The notes: a model not told the origin generated them from the letters alone. DNA of 64,000 nucleotides from Lepus europaeus (GCF_033115175.1 NC_084836.1:63541097-63605096), one strand, 5' to 3'. Shown: positions 40,523 through 51,566, counted from the first letter of the stretch. Numbers and translations are program-made.

Positions 40523-41250
40523 GTACATATATAATACAAATATTGGCTATTATTTTCTCCTGGACATTACTGCCTCTTACCCCCAACTTGAACTTAGTAG
40601 AACTTGGAAGGAAAGATGAATTTCATACCTCTATGATTTTGCTGGAATCTGCATTCTAACCTCTCTGGTAAACTCCTCTTTATATTCTACAAGGTTAGCT
40701 GAAATTTCAGCTGTGATTTCTCTGTAGCTTACTGTGTATCTTCCCCCTAAGAACGAACTGTGCTGTTTTGTTTTCATAACACATTGCAATCTCTCTATTA
40801 AAGCACTTACACTGTACCATAATTATTATTTTTCTTCTTGCCTACCTCAGTTTCTGTCACATAGTAACTAATGGTTGAATGCTAGAGATTTAAGATTACA
40901 GTGCTTACTTGAGGGAGTTGGTTAGTGAATTATCCCAATACACATAGTCAATAACTAAGCTGATTCTGCCAGAATGGACAGAATGGAGGAGGCTAGAAGT
41001 TTAAGTGACTTTTGAGAAAAAGACGGTGATGCTAAGAATGTGATTTTAATAGGACAGCCTGAGTTCCTTCTAAGTCAGCTTCTTCATCCGAAAAATGGAC
41101 ATTTATCTACTGGAAGTACTTTTATCCACCTGTACATCAAATAAATATTGTGCATATGCTTCTTCTCGGGCGCGTAAATCAGAGGCTGTTTGAAAGTGTT
41201 AAGTTGAAATTAAAGGTCATCATTATTACCATTCTATTAAAATCTAGAGT
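40523..41250. other. INHBC-R3HDM2 spacer, unique
   Basis: AT-rich and SINE-free. No open gene was recognised. Some text (cctcagtttctgtcacatag) resembles an old L2 or MIR tail but is too weak to call. Confidence 0.5.
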
Positions 41251-41259
41251 GGTTCTACC

Positions 41260-42080
41260 TGGCAGTGTGGACGTGTTTGAGGTGGACTAAGGAGCCCTGG
41301 GGTCCAGGAACTGGCGGACTGACCCACAGGTGCAGGCGACGGGAGCGACAGAGGGCGAGCGCGGGCGCGAGCCGGTGGGCGCGCGCCCGGACACCGTGAG
41401 CGGGCAGGCGGCGGCCGTCAGCCGGCGCCGAGAGGCGCACGCAGGAGGCGGGAACGCGCGGAACGCAGGACGCGGTGACGACTACGCCGGACGTGGTGAC
41501 GTAGCGCGCAGGCCGCAGCGGGGGGCGGACTCGGGGCCTTTCTTCCCCTTCTGATTTTCCCCCTCCCCCCTTTTCTCCCTCTCCGGGTCTGGTTCCCCCC
41601 TCTTACTCCCCTCACCCCTCCTCCCCAAGCCCCTTTCCCCTCCCCCGCCCCAGTCCCCCTGCTCCCCCGCCTGGGCCCGGGGGAAACCCCCGCCGAGAAG
41701 AGCCCGCCCCTAGAAGCGCGCCGCCGCCGGCCGTCGGGGCCGAGCCGCAGCCGAGGGGCCGTGGGCCCGGGCGGCGGGCGGAGACGCGGGCGCCCTCCCC
41801 GCTACGGCCCGCGTGAGGTGAGGCCACCTCCTGGCCGAGGGGGCGGGCGGCCCGGGCGGCCCTTGGGGAGGGGGCGTGGCAGCCGCGCGGGCGGGCAGGC
41901 GGGCGGGCGGAGGCCCTTCGGCCTGGGTTCCCCACGCTGGAGCTGCGGGGTCCCCGGGGCGGTGGGTCAGGGCCGGAGCCCGCCGGGAAGCACTTGCCCT
42001 TGGCCGGAGACCCCCCGAGTGTGCGCGAGGAGCGCAGGCGAGAAGCGGGGGCCTTGGGGCGGAGGGCGGGGGGTGGCGCC
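41260..42080 (+). promoter_or_regulatory. R3HDM2: CpG island, probable R3HDM2 promoter
   Basis: It switches abruptly from AT-rich DNA to dense CpG (gagcgcgggcgcgagccggt, then gccgccgccggccgtcgggg). By conserved order, R3HDM2 should start here and run rightwards, divergent from INHBC. A CRE-like gtgacgtag lies near 41500. Confidence 0.7.
41480..41817 (+). other. R3HDM2: Probable R3HDM2 non-coding exon 1
   Basis: The GC-rich tract ends with the donor-like gcgtgag|gtgagg at 41817/41818. The 5' boundary is a guess. No R3HDM2 coding text (such as the MSNSNTTQETLE-type start) is found in the window, so the coding exons lie to the right. Identity rests on synteny. Confidence 0.4.
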
Positions 42081-43002
42081 ACCTGTGGCCTGTGCGGTGG
42101 GACCTAAAAACTGTTGCGCCCCTGTGGTACTTGGGGAGACTGGCTCCATGTGGTTATTGGGTGTCCGATTGCTTCCGAACATTGGCAAAACGGCACGGAG
42201 AGATGGCCGAGCTTCTTCCTGGAGCACAGATTCGAGTTGGCACAAACAGGGCGATGTTTCTGGAGCTTAAAAGTTGGGCCTACGCTAAGCCCCTCACTCG
42301 CTCTTGAGCCCCTGAAAACTTCTCAGATCGGTTTCCTGTAGAGCCAACACTCTGGAGCAGTGGTGACCATTAGCCCACTAATTGCAGCGAATATTTACTT
42401 ATTCAGAGTGAATTGTTCTTGAATAATGTGAGAAGTAACTGAACAACAGTCCCAGGGCTGCATTCAAATCAAAGAAAGAAAAGTGGGACAGTTTATGTTC
42501 AGATCGATTCCAAGTGGATGGAATGTCCTTGTATTTTTTTTTTTTTTTCCAAATAGACTTACCTGAAACAAGTTAATAGCCTGAGCCCTTGTCTGTTGTT
42601 GGTAGGTGACGTGGAGAATCTGAGGACGCGGGAGGTGACAGGTTCTCTGTAGGTGTCTTGCTGGATTTTCAGATAGATCGACACTTGAATCAGTTCGTGG
42701 CTCCTCTTCTTCAGGCATCAGCCCCTCCCCACCACCCTTCTTCCTTCAGTACTTTATCTCCCTTCCGGAGCTTGGGGCGGGAAGACCCAAAAGTTTCAGT
42801 AGTATAGGAGGTGAGAGGTTATTTCAGTTCACTTTTTAATTGTGTCTTTCTTCCCCTGTTCTTTATCAAGAGAACAGAGAAACTTTTCTTGAAAGTCTGA
42901 TGCACTCTGTCACAGAAGCTGAATTTCACAGTTGCAGTTCTAGTGGTTTTGGTGTCCACTAAATTATCAGCAGAACCTCACAGTTAAAAATAATTATTTC
43001 AA

Positions 43003-43163
43003 AAATTTTTAAGATTTATTTTTAGGCAGAGACAGCGCTCCCATCCACTGATTCACTTCCCGGATCCCTCCTGAGTGCCAGGAACCAGGATGTGCATTAG
43101 GAGGAAGCTGGAGTCAGGTGTGAGACCCCAGTGGCTTAACTGCTAGTCTTAAATGCCCACCTC
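43003..43163 (-). repeat. CSINE with large internal deletion
   Basis: Only about 160 bases remain: the start tttttaagatttatttttag, then a jump to the variant head ending ttaaatgcccacctc. Confidence 0.7.
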
Positions 43164-43205
43164 AAGACATATTTTAAAACTTGCCTAACAAAAATAATGA
43201 GCCTT

Positions 43206-43505
43206 GGGCCGGTGCTGTGGTGTAGAGTATTCAGCCACCACTTGTGGAGCCAGCATCCCATATCAGTTGGTTTGAGGCCCAGTTGTTCTGCTTCCAATCC
43301 AGCTAAGGTGCCTGGGAAGGCAGCAGAGGATGGCCCACATTCCTGGCTTCTGGTTTTGGCCTGATCCAGCCCTAGTTATTGTGGCCTTCTGGGGAGTGAA
43401 GGAGCTAAGGAAAGAAAGACCTCACTAATGCCTCCTTCCCCTCCTCACCAATTCTCTCCTCCCTCTCCTCTGCCTTTTAAACAAATTAAATAAAAAAAAA
43501 AAAAA
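43206..43505 (+). repeat. CSINE, first in R3HDM2 intron
   Basis: It runs from gggccggtgctgtggtgtag to ttttaaacaaattaaataaa plus an A run. Confidence 0.85.
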
Positions 43506-43619
43506 ATCCAGATATGAGGCACCTACTCTTTCTTTCTTTTTTTTTTTTTTATGGGAAGATGTCAGAAGAGGCAATGGCTTCTTTTCTTTTTCTGGGTAAA
43601 AATCAGTCTTCACAATTGC

Positions 43620-43900
43620 CTGGATCTGTAGCATCCAACCTGCACAAGGACCCCTCGGCTGTTCTTGAGCACAGGAGGCACTCTCTGCTCCAGGGGTTAT
43701 GCAGTTGTTCCCTCTTCCTGGATCACCTTTTTTTTTATAAAGCTGTCCCCTGCACTTCCTTCAGTTCCTTCTGTACTCAAATGTCGCTGTTGACATTTCC
43801 TTGGCTACCTAGATTGCAAAGCCTTTCCCCCACATACATGTACATAATTCTGTATCCCATCTCTCTGCTTAAGTTTTCTTCTTACTTCTTAGTAATTTTT
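43620..43900 (+). mobile_element. L2 3'-end fragment
   Basis: The order gcagttgttccctcttcctg, cttcagttccttctgtactc, aaatgtcgctgttgacattt follows the L2 3' region. Diverged. Confidence 0.5.
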
Positions 43901-43932
43901 AACATAATATATATATATATATTTTAATTTTT

Positions 43933-44278
43933 TTTTTTTTTTTTTTTTTTGACAGGCAGAGTGGACAGTGAGAGAGAGAGACAGAGAGAAAGGTCTTCCT
44001 TTTGCCTTTGGTTCACCTTCCAATGGCCACCGCAGTAGGCGCGCTGCGGCCGGCGCACCGCGCTGATCCGATGGCAGGAGCCAGGTGCTTCTCCTGGTCT
44101 CCCATGGGGTGCAGGGCCCAAGCACTTGGGCCATCCTCCACTGCACTCCCTGGCCACAGCAGAGAGCTGGCCTGGAAGAGGGGCAACCGGGACAGGATCG
44201 GTGCCCCGACCGGGACTAGAACCCGGTGTGCCGGCGCCGCAAGGCGGAGGATTAGCCTAGTGAGCCGCGGCGCCGGCC
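43933..44278 (-). repeat. CSINE, young, nested in the tail of the next copy
   Basis: Flanked by a perfect 15-base duplication tatattttaattttt at 43918-43932 and 44279-44293. It contains the near-consensus head tgagccgcggcgccggcc. Confidence 0.94.
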
Positions 44279-44282
44279 TATA

Positions 44283-44622
44283 TTTTAATTTTTGACAGGT
44301 AGAGTGGACGGTGAGAGAGAGAGAGACAGAGAGAAAGGTCTTCCTTTGCCGTTGGTTCACCCTCCAATGGCCGCCGCGGTAGCGCGCTGCGGCCGGCGCA
44401 CCATGCTGATCCGATGGCAGGAGCCAGGTGCTTCTCCTGGTCTCCCATGGGGTGCAGAGCCCAAACACTTGGGCCATCCTCCACTGCACTCCCTGGCCAC
44501 AGCAGAGAGCTGGCCTGGAAGAGGGGCAACCGGGACAGGATCGGTGCCCCGACCGGGACTAGAACCCGGTGTGCCGGCGCCGCAAGGCGGAGGATTAGCC
44601 TGTTGAGCCACGGCGCCGGCCC
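44283..44622 (-). repeat. CSINE, young, host of the preceding insertion
   Basis: It begins within the duplicated target and reads gacaggtagagtggacggtg, ending gagccacggcgccggccc. Nearly the same sequence as its neighbour. Confidence 0.92.
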
Positions 44623-44680
44623 ATAATATATATTTTCATCTCACCCATTAGGAAAGGACTTCAGGAGGGCAGATAGGAGA

Positions 44681-44800
44681 GTCCTCCAAAAAGTTCGTGA
44701 AAAAAATGGAATAAAAATTATTTTGGTGTCCAAAAAACTGAAATCTATGCTTTTTTTTTCATAATGCACATGTCCATGAACTTTCTGAAGACCCCTTCAT
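44681..44800. mobile_element. Inverted-repeat MITE, nearly complete
   Basis: It is about 120 bases with ends tcctccaaaaagttcgtgaa and tccatgaactttctgaagac, inverse of each other. It is not interrupted and is the best view of the family at 31410, 39738 and 51154. Confidence 0.65.
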
Positions 44801-44890
44801 TTTTATTAATAGCTTTGTCTTCAGCACTTAGCATAGCAGTTGACATGTAGTCAAGTGTGCAACAAATTTATTGACTGAATAGGTAAGGAG
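44801..44890 (+). mobile_element. L2 tail fragment
   Basis: tcttcagcacttagcatagc followed by caacaaatttattgactgaa resembles the L2 terminus. Confidence 0.45.
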
Positions 44891-45132
44891 GAGGGGTTTT
44901 CATTCTTGAACTCTGATCTTGTCATGACTTTCTGATTTTGATTGGCTGTTCTTGGATGTGTGGGATGGGTTTTTACTAGGATTTTGTAAGGTACTCATTG
45001 GAACTTGTTGAAGTGTTTATCTGTCATTTCTTGGGACATGTCTGTTGACAAAGATCTTGTGTTTTCAGGTTATTGGATGAAAGTACTCTGAAGGCAGAGG
45101 AGGATGGAGTGTGGAAATCTGTAGTATTGGTG

Positions 45133-45446
45133 ATTTTTTTTGTTTTTAAGATGTATTAATTTGAAAGGCAAAGTGACAGGAAGAGAGGAGAGAGAGGGGA
45201 AAGAGACCATCTTCCATTCTCATTGGCTGCAACAGCCTTGTCTGGACCAGACTGAAGCCAGGAGCCAGGAACTCCATTCTGGTCTCCAACATGGGTGGTA
45301 GGGGCCCAAGCACTTGGGCCATCTTCTGCTGCCTTCCCAGGTGCGTTAGCAGGTAGCTGGAATGGAAGCAAAGCAGCTGGGACTTGAATTGTCCCTGCAA
45401 CATGGGATGGGGGTGTTGCAACCTGCTTCACCAGAATACTGGCCCT
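45133..45446 (-). repeat. CSINE
   Basis: It begins ttttttttgtttttaagatg, has a GA-rich section at 45178-45207 and ends ccagaatactggccct. Confidence 0.85.
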
Positions 45447-45723
45447 GGTGTTGGTGGTGTTATCACAGACCTCACGTGGCTAGAATTTTTACCTCCTTCA
45501 AACTCTTCAGGTTTGTTCACAGATGTCGCCATCCTTGCTGCTTTGGTCCCAGAGAGCTAAGCAGGTTGGTTCCACCTTGAGTTTTTCATTAGTGTGAAAT
45601 ATTTGTATTTATAGTTGTGGCCCTGTGGATTGTCCTTCCTATTCCCCTGTTCATGGAGAGACAGTTGACCTCAAAAATGTAAAAATAGCATTCTCTTACA
45701 ATGCTAGAGTGACTTTCAATTTC

Positions 45724-46078
45724 TTTTTTTTAAATAAAGTTTTTTTTTTTTTTTTTTTATTCGTTTGAAAGGCAGAGTTACAGAGAGCAGGAGACGGGGG
45801 GGGGGGGGGGGGGCGGCTCTGCCATCCCCTGGGTCACTCTCCAAATGGCCATAATGGCTGGGGCTGTGCCAGGCTGAAGCCAGGAGCCCGGAGCTTCTTC
45901 CGGGTCTACTATGTGGGTGCAGGGGCCCAAGCACTTGGGCCATCCGTTGCTGCTTTCCCCATGCTCATTAGCAGGAAGCTGGATCAGAAATGGAGCAGTC
46001 AGGTTTCAGACTGGTGCCCATATGGGATGCCAGCTTTGCAGGTGGCAGCTTAACCTGCCACGCCACACCACCAGCCCC
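45724..46078 (-). repeat. CSINE with G-run
   Basis: A T18 run starts the element. The GA tract is replaced by an approximately G18 run at 45796-45813. It ends cgccacaccaccagcccc. Confidence 0.85.
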
Positions 46079-46597
46079 AAGTTTTCATTTCTAGAGAACG
46101 TGATCTTTTTGATCCTTTTTCACAGATTCATTTTAGGTATCATTGTTTGTAGCTAAATTAATCTCTATTAAATTTGGGAGTACAAGGAGAAGGCCTCCTG
46201 AGTCCTGGGGGTTATCCCTCATTTATTTTTTCCTTTCTTTTTTCTTGGTTGGTGCATTTATTACCTTCATTGACCTTCTGGCTGGGGTGACCTGGATGTT
46301 TCTCTTTGGGGCTATCGTAGCTGCTCTTCTCCAGCTTAGCAAGGCAGAAGGGTTGACGTGTGCTTTTAACACTTTGTAGGAATGCTGGTGTCAAGGCTAA
46401 GGCTTTTACTTAAACCTTTGCCAGAATGCTGAAAGCTGCCAGGTCTATGGGGTACAGTTCATATGAGGTGAAAGAATTGGGGCTCTGTATGCATTTGACT
46501 GATTTGGTTCTGATACTGTTAGTGTAAAGAAGTAACAGCATTAGAAGTGTAATAGTAGTTGTTATTTTGTGAATAATTTCAAACACAGGTTGATAAA
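46079..46597. other. R3HDM2 intron, nothing recognised
   Basis: Unique-looking. A 78-codon plus-strand frame at 46143-46379 encodes a hydrophobic stretch but has no splice context or recognised family. Confidence 0.5.
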
Positions 46598-46610
46598 CTT
46601 CTGTTGGACT

Positions 46611-46943
46611 AGCCGGCGCCGTGGCTCAATAGGCTAATCCTCCACCTGCGGCGCCGGCACACTGGGTTCTAGTCCCGGTTGGGGCGCTGGATTCTGTCCC
46701 AGTTGCCCCTCTTCCAGGCCAGCTCTCTGCTGTGGCCAGGGAGTGCAGTGGAGGATGGCCCAAGTGCTTGGGCCCTGCACCCGCATGGGAGACCAGGAGA
46801 AGCACCTGGCTCCTGCCTTCGGATCAGCGCGGTGTGCTGGCCGCGGCGGCCATTGGAGGGTGAACCAACGGCAAAAGGAAGACCTTTCTCTCTGTCTCTC
46901 TCACTGTCCACTCTGCCTGTCAAAAACAAACAAACAAACAAAG
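46611..46943 (+). repeat. CSINE, young, with perfect target duplication
   Basis: cttctgttggact occurs at 46598-46610 and 46944-46956. The head is agccggcgccgtggctcaat and the tail a (CAAA)n run. Confidence 0.95.
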
Positions 46944-46956
46944 CTTCTGTTGGACT

Positions 46957-47231
46957 GCTTTAAGTCCTTATATGAAGATTCTAGGGGAAGTTTTTCCTAG
47001 GATCCAGGACTGCTAGCATCTCTGTCATCTCTTCAACTTCTAAAAGATAATACTGAGTACTGACAATGCTTCTGTGTAGATAACAGTTTCTGAATGACTG
47101 CTGTGTTTCTTCTTAAACTCATAAGAAAAGTTTTCTGGGAAAAGTCAGTTTTTGTGGAACGGGGAAAAAGTGTTGCATTTTGGTTATATGGTCCTAATAA
47201 GTGCAAAGGAGATAATTTTGTGGGGAAAAAT

Positions 47232-47290
<59 letters not shown>

Positions 47291-47913
47291 TTAAAGGTTT
47301 TTCTGTGCTTCTTTGTGAGATTGGATAAGAGACTCCGAGTTTCCCTCTGTGGAATGTGTTGCTGATTTACAAGCAAGAAATATAACTAGACTCATGGCTT
47401 GAAGATGTGTGCATGAATACATTTGGTGGGGTCTAATTTTAGAGACTTCTTCATCCACAGTGGCCTTAGTAGTTTCCTTCAGCTGTATGCTTACCCTCTG
47501 TGTAGAAAACATTCCACGTAACAGTCTTTCAGTGACTAACTTTCGGTTGCTAATTTGGTAGTGTAGCACCTGTTCCATCTCTGCCTTACTCTGTACATTC
47601 CTGTCAGTAAATTTGAGTCTCTGTCTGAAGGCAGATAGAGAGGAAAGATTTCTTAACCTTGATCTATTTTGATTCCTCTGAGTTTTTTTAGATTTTCTTA
47701 GCATATTTTCTCCAGCACTTGAAAAAAAATGAATGTTGAAAGCCTATAATTATGATAATCTGCAGTAATTCCATCTTTTTGGCTTGGGGATTATGAAAAG
47801 AAAGATTCTGGGATTCTTCCTGAATCTGGGTGTTCTTTTTGCTTTTCTTGCAGGATCTCTTGTAAGTTGTTCAGTCTATTTATTTGAGCCTGTACTGGGA
47901 AAACTGTTTCACC
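46957..47913. other. R3HDM2 intron, AT-rich, with antisense ORF
   Basis: It contains an (AT)n/(CA)n microsatellite at 47231-47283 and a 137-codon minus-strand frame at 47291-47704 that I cannot assign. No SINE. Confidence 0.5.
47231..47290. repeat. (AT)n(CA)n microsatellite
   Basis: Alternating TA runs are followed by acacacacac and atacatat. It is likely length-variable between individuals. Confidence 0.9.
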
Positions 47914-48237
47914 TTTTTTTTTTTTTGACAGGCAGAGTGGACAGTGAGAGAGAGACAGAGAGAAAGGTCTTCCTTTTACCGCTGGTTCACCCTCCAATGG
48001 CTGCCGTGGGCGGCATGCTGCGCTGATCCGAAGCCAGGAGCTAGGTGCTTCTCCTGGTCTCCCATGAGGTGCAGGGCCCAAGGACTTAGGCCATCTTCCA
48101 CTGCACTCCTGGCCACAGCAGAGAGCTGGCCTGGAAGAGGGGCAACCAGGACAGAATCCGGCGCCCTGACCGGGACTAGAACCTGGTGTGCTAGCGCCGC
48201 AGGTGGAGGATTAGCCTGTTGAGCCATGGCACCGGCC
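47914..48237 (-). repeat. CSINE, young subfamily
   Basis: It begins with a T run and gacaggcagagtggacagtg and ends gagccatggcaccggcc. tcacctttt flanks it on both sides. Confidence 0.9.
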
Positions 48238-48354
48238 TCACCTTTGTTTTTGACAGTGCAGTTTCCAGAGTGCTTTCTAGTGCTTTAAGGAGGAAAAAAA
48301 AAAAAAAATCTGATCAAATTAGGAACCTCATGCAAGAGATAAGAGAGAACAGGG

Positions 48355-48660
48355 AGGTGCTGGCACGGTGGCCCAGCGGGTTAAAGTCTTGGCCTGCAGC
48401 ACCAGCGGCATCCCATATGGGTGTCAGTTCAAGACTTTGCTGCTCCACTTCCCATCCAGCCCCCTGCTGATGTGCCTGGGAAAGCACCACATGGGAGACT
48501 CAAAAGAAGCTCCTGGCTCCTGGCTTTCGATTGGCTCAGCTTTGGCTGTTGTGGCCATTTGAGGAGTAAACCAGCAGATGGAAGACCTTTCTCTCTCTTT
48601 CTCTCTACCTCTCTCTGTAATTCTGTCCTTCAAATAAATAAAATAAATCTCTTAAAAAGA
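48355..48660 (+). repeat. CSINE
   Basis: It runs from aggtgctggcacggtggccc to cttcaaataaataaaataaa. A short internal stretch is lost after gggaaagcac. Confidence 0.85.
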
Positions 48661-48755
48661 GAATACGGAGAAGGGTCCAAAAGCCTGAAGCAGTCATGTG
48701 TTCCAATAAAAAGCAGTTTTGGTAGTTTTAGTTTTATTTTAATTTGTTCATTGTT

Positions 48756-48932
48756 AAAGATTTATTTGCTTACTTATTTGAAAGTCAGAATTATGAAAGA
48801 GAGGGGGAGACACAGAGAGAGGTCTTCTATCCTCTGGTTCGCTCCCCAAATGGCCACAGTGGCTGGGGCTGGGCCAGGCTGAAGCCAGGAGCCAGGAACT
48901 TCTTCCAGGGCTCCCATGTGGATGGCAGGGGC
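48756..48932 (-). repeat. CSINE, head half missing
   Basis: It begins taaagatttatttgcttact and stops after ggatggcaggggc. About half the element is absent. Confidence 0.78.
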
Positions 48933-49349
48933 TGTATAGAAAAGAGAAACTTAATGGTTTGAGGCATATGTTCTAGAGATATATGTTTTAGATTGTGATT
49001 TTGCCAGCTGTTTTGCTCATCCTAGAACAGTACTCAAAGAGATCATTTTTTTGAGTCTTGATTTGGGACAACAAATGAAACCCTGAACTGAGTTTTGTCC
49101 CATGCTGCCTCTGTCATCAAAGTTTTACCTTTCTCATTGTCCTATTGCCTGCAGCTATATGTTTATTGTCCTTTTTAATTCTCCTTTTCCCTTCAGAGTT
49201 ATTTAGTTTAAAAACATTCTTTTGTATTTTACTCTCCATGTTAGCAGTACTTTTGACTATGAAAAAATAAGAATGTTAAGAGAGTTTGCATTTTGAGTAT
49301 TTTCCCTGAGTGATAGTGCAGAAACATTTTAAAAAACCTTTTTATTTGT
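48933..49349. other. R3HDM2 intron, nothing recognised
   Basis: AT-rich unique sequence between two SINEs. Confidence 0.5.
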
Positions 49350-49668
49350 GGCTGGCGCTGTGACACAGCAGGTTAAAGCTGAGGCCTGCAGTGCAGGCAT
49401 CCCATGTAGGTGCCAGTTCAAGTGCTGTCTGGTTCACTTCCAATCTAGCTCCCTGGTTATGCGCCTGGGAAATCAGCAGAAGATGGCCCAGGTCCTGCCA
49501 CTCATGTGGGAGACCCGGAAGAAGTTCCTGGCTTCTGGCTTCTGCCTTGCTCAATGCTGGTCATTGTGGCCATTTGGGGAGTGAACCAGTGGATGGAAAA
49601 ATCTCTCTCTGTATCTCTCTCTGTAATTCTTCCTTTCAAATAAATAAATAAATACATATATATTTTAA
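49350..49668 (+). repeat. CSINE
   Basis: It runs from tggctggcgctgtgacacag to caaataaataaataaataca. The body is well preserved. Confidence 0.86.
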
Positions 49669-49689
49669 AAGTTGCTTTATTTAAATTAA

Positions 49690-49976
49690 AATTTTCATTT
49701 TATTTGAAAGGCAGACAGATACAAACACCCCCCCACCCCCATCTGCTGGTTCACTTCCCAAATGCCAACAACCAGGACTGAGCCAGGTGGACACTGGGAG
49801 TCAGGAACACAATCTGGGTCTCCCATGTGGGTGGCAGTGACCTGATTTGAGCTATCACCTGCTGCCTCCAAGGGTGTACATTAGCAGGAAGCTGGAATAG
49901 CACTCAGTTCTAGGCACTGATTTAGGATGGAGGTGCCCTAAGTGCGTCTTAACTGCTATGCCAGATACCTGCTCCC
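49690..49976 (-). repeat. CSINE variant
   Basis: It begins ttttcattttatttgaaagg, has a C-rich interruption near 49728-49740 and ends ccagatacctgctccc. Confidence 0.78.
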
Positions 49977-50381
49977 AAAAACACTTTTTCTTAATTTTTA
50001 ATTAAGAATATATTATGACTGAAAAATTGAATAGATTAGAGCTAGAAGGACTGTTGAAGAAGTGCAGATCTGTTTGGTTTTTGCGTAAGCGCTGTGAAAG
50101 AGTAAAATCAGAGCCCAGTAATTAAAACTTTGAGTTTTTAATTCTGAAGTTTGTAAAGCTTTTTCTAGTTACCCTCATTAACTGCTGAATCTGTGTCTTC
50201 AAGTGTGAAATGAGATTGATGATCTGTTTTCTTTCAGGGTAGAGGAAAACTGACTTTGGGTTAAGGACGGTAATACATCTTGATATAGGTATTGACTTAA
50301 AATGTAAATACTTGAGATTGAAGCTGCACTTTACGGATTCTGTTCTGGCTTCAATCTTTTACTCCACCTGTATTGTTTAAA
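49977..50381. other. R3HDM2 intron, nothing recognised
   Basis: AT-rich; no open frame with splice context and no recognised repeat. Confidence 0.5.
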
Positions 50382-50666
50382 GAAAGATTTATTTATTCAA
50401 AAGGCAGAGTGAGAGGTCTTCTATTAACTGGTTCAGTCTTCAAATGCAGCAGTCTTCAGAAGCAGCAGGGCTGGGTCAGACTGAAGCCAGAAGCTGGGAA
50501 CTTACGTGGGTGGCAGGAATCCAAGTGCTTGGACCATCATCTGTTGCTTTCCCAGGCACGTTAGCTGGAAGCTGTACCAGAAGAAGAGTAGCTGGGACTC
50601 CTATCCAATCTCAGATTACCAGTGTTGCCAGCAGCAGTTTAACTTGCTGTGCTACAGTGCCCACCC
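50382..50666 (-). repeat. CSINE
   Basis: It runs from gaaagatttatttattcaaa to gctgtgctacagtgcccacc, shortened in the GA tract. Confidence 0.8.
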
Positions 50667-50875
50667 TTCTACCTAAATTTAGTAGATAATACAAAAGATG
50701 AACAGAAAAGTATCTGCAGATACTAGTGAACACATTTTATGAAAAGTTGAGATGTATTTACCTCTGTTTAGTGTCCGTAGTCAGCAAACATAACCTGCCT
50801 TACAGGACAGTATATATTCAATAATATCAAATTACTAGCCTCTAAATGTTGCTCAGTGTTGATAAAATTGGGACT

Positions 50876-51153
50876 AGGGCTGGCATTTTGTGCAGCAGTT
50901 AAGATGTCCTTTGGACACCTGCATCCCATAAGGGGACAGCCTGTTGTGAGTCCCCACTTCACTTCAGATCCAGCTTCCTGCTAATGGGCACCGTGAGAGG
51001 CAGCAGGTAGTGGTCCAACTACTTGGGCACCAGGTAGAATACCTGGATGGAGTTCCTGGCTCTTTGCCATTGCAGCCATTTGTGTAGTAAAGCAGTGGAT
51101 GGAAGATTTCGCTCTCTTGCTCTTGTTCTCTCTGCCTCTCAGTAAAATAAATC
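50876..51153 (+). repeat. CSINE variant
   Basis: It runs from agggctggcattttgtgcag to ctcagtaaaataaatctttt. It directly abuts the inverted-repeat element that follows. Confidence 0.78.
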
Positions 51154-51270
51154 TTTTTTATGAAAGTTCATAGAAAATGGCATTGTTGAAAAATAGTGCT
51201 TGGATTTCAGAAATTTTTTGAACTATAAGAAACTTTCAGTCCATCTTCCATGAACTGTTTAAAGCATCTT
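51154..51270. mobile_element. Inverted-repeat element, fourth copy
   Basis: It starts tgaaagttcatagaaaatgg, has the core gcttggatttcagaaatttt and ends atcttccatgaactgtttaa. The terminal bases are more decayed than in the 44681 copy. Confidence 0.5.
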
Positions 51271-51566
51271 AATATGGTTAGCAGAATGAAGCCCTCTGGA
51301 AAGATACAAATTTTCAGTTAAGAATTGCAGGCATTCACTTGCCACTGTTTTGCTTGACCAATCCAGCTTTTTTCACTTCACACAGTTGAAGCCCTGTTAG
51401 TTTACCACTTCCCAATGCTGTGTGCTTATCATATAAAATGTTAGCTTAGAAATCAGAACAGCCGTCAGTATTAGTCTGTTAGACTAAGCATCATCTTTGT
51501 GTTTTCTTCCCAGGACAGAGCTGTGTTAGAATATTCTTTCTGGTTTCTATGCCTCTCTCTCTTTTT
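51271..51566. other. R3HDM2 intron, nothing recognised
   Basis: AT-rich unique sequence. Confidence 0.5.

Noticed and set aside
46143-46379. Short hydrophobic plus-strand ORF that looks like a membrane peptide
   Set aside because: T-rich DNA gives Phe/Leu-rich translations. There is no splice context, no signal of conservation and no recognised family.
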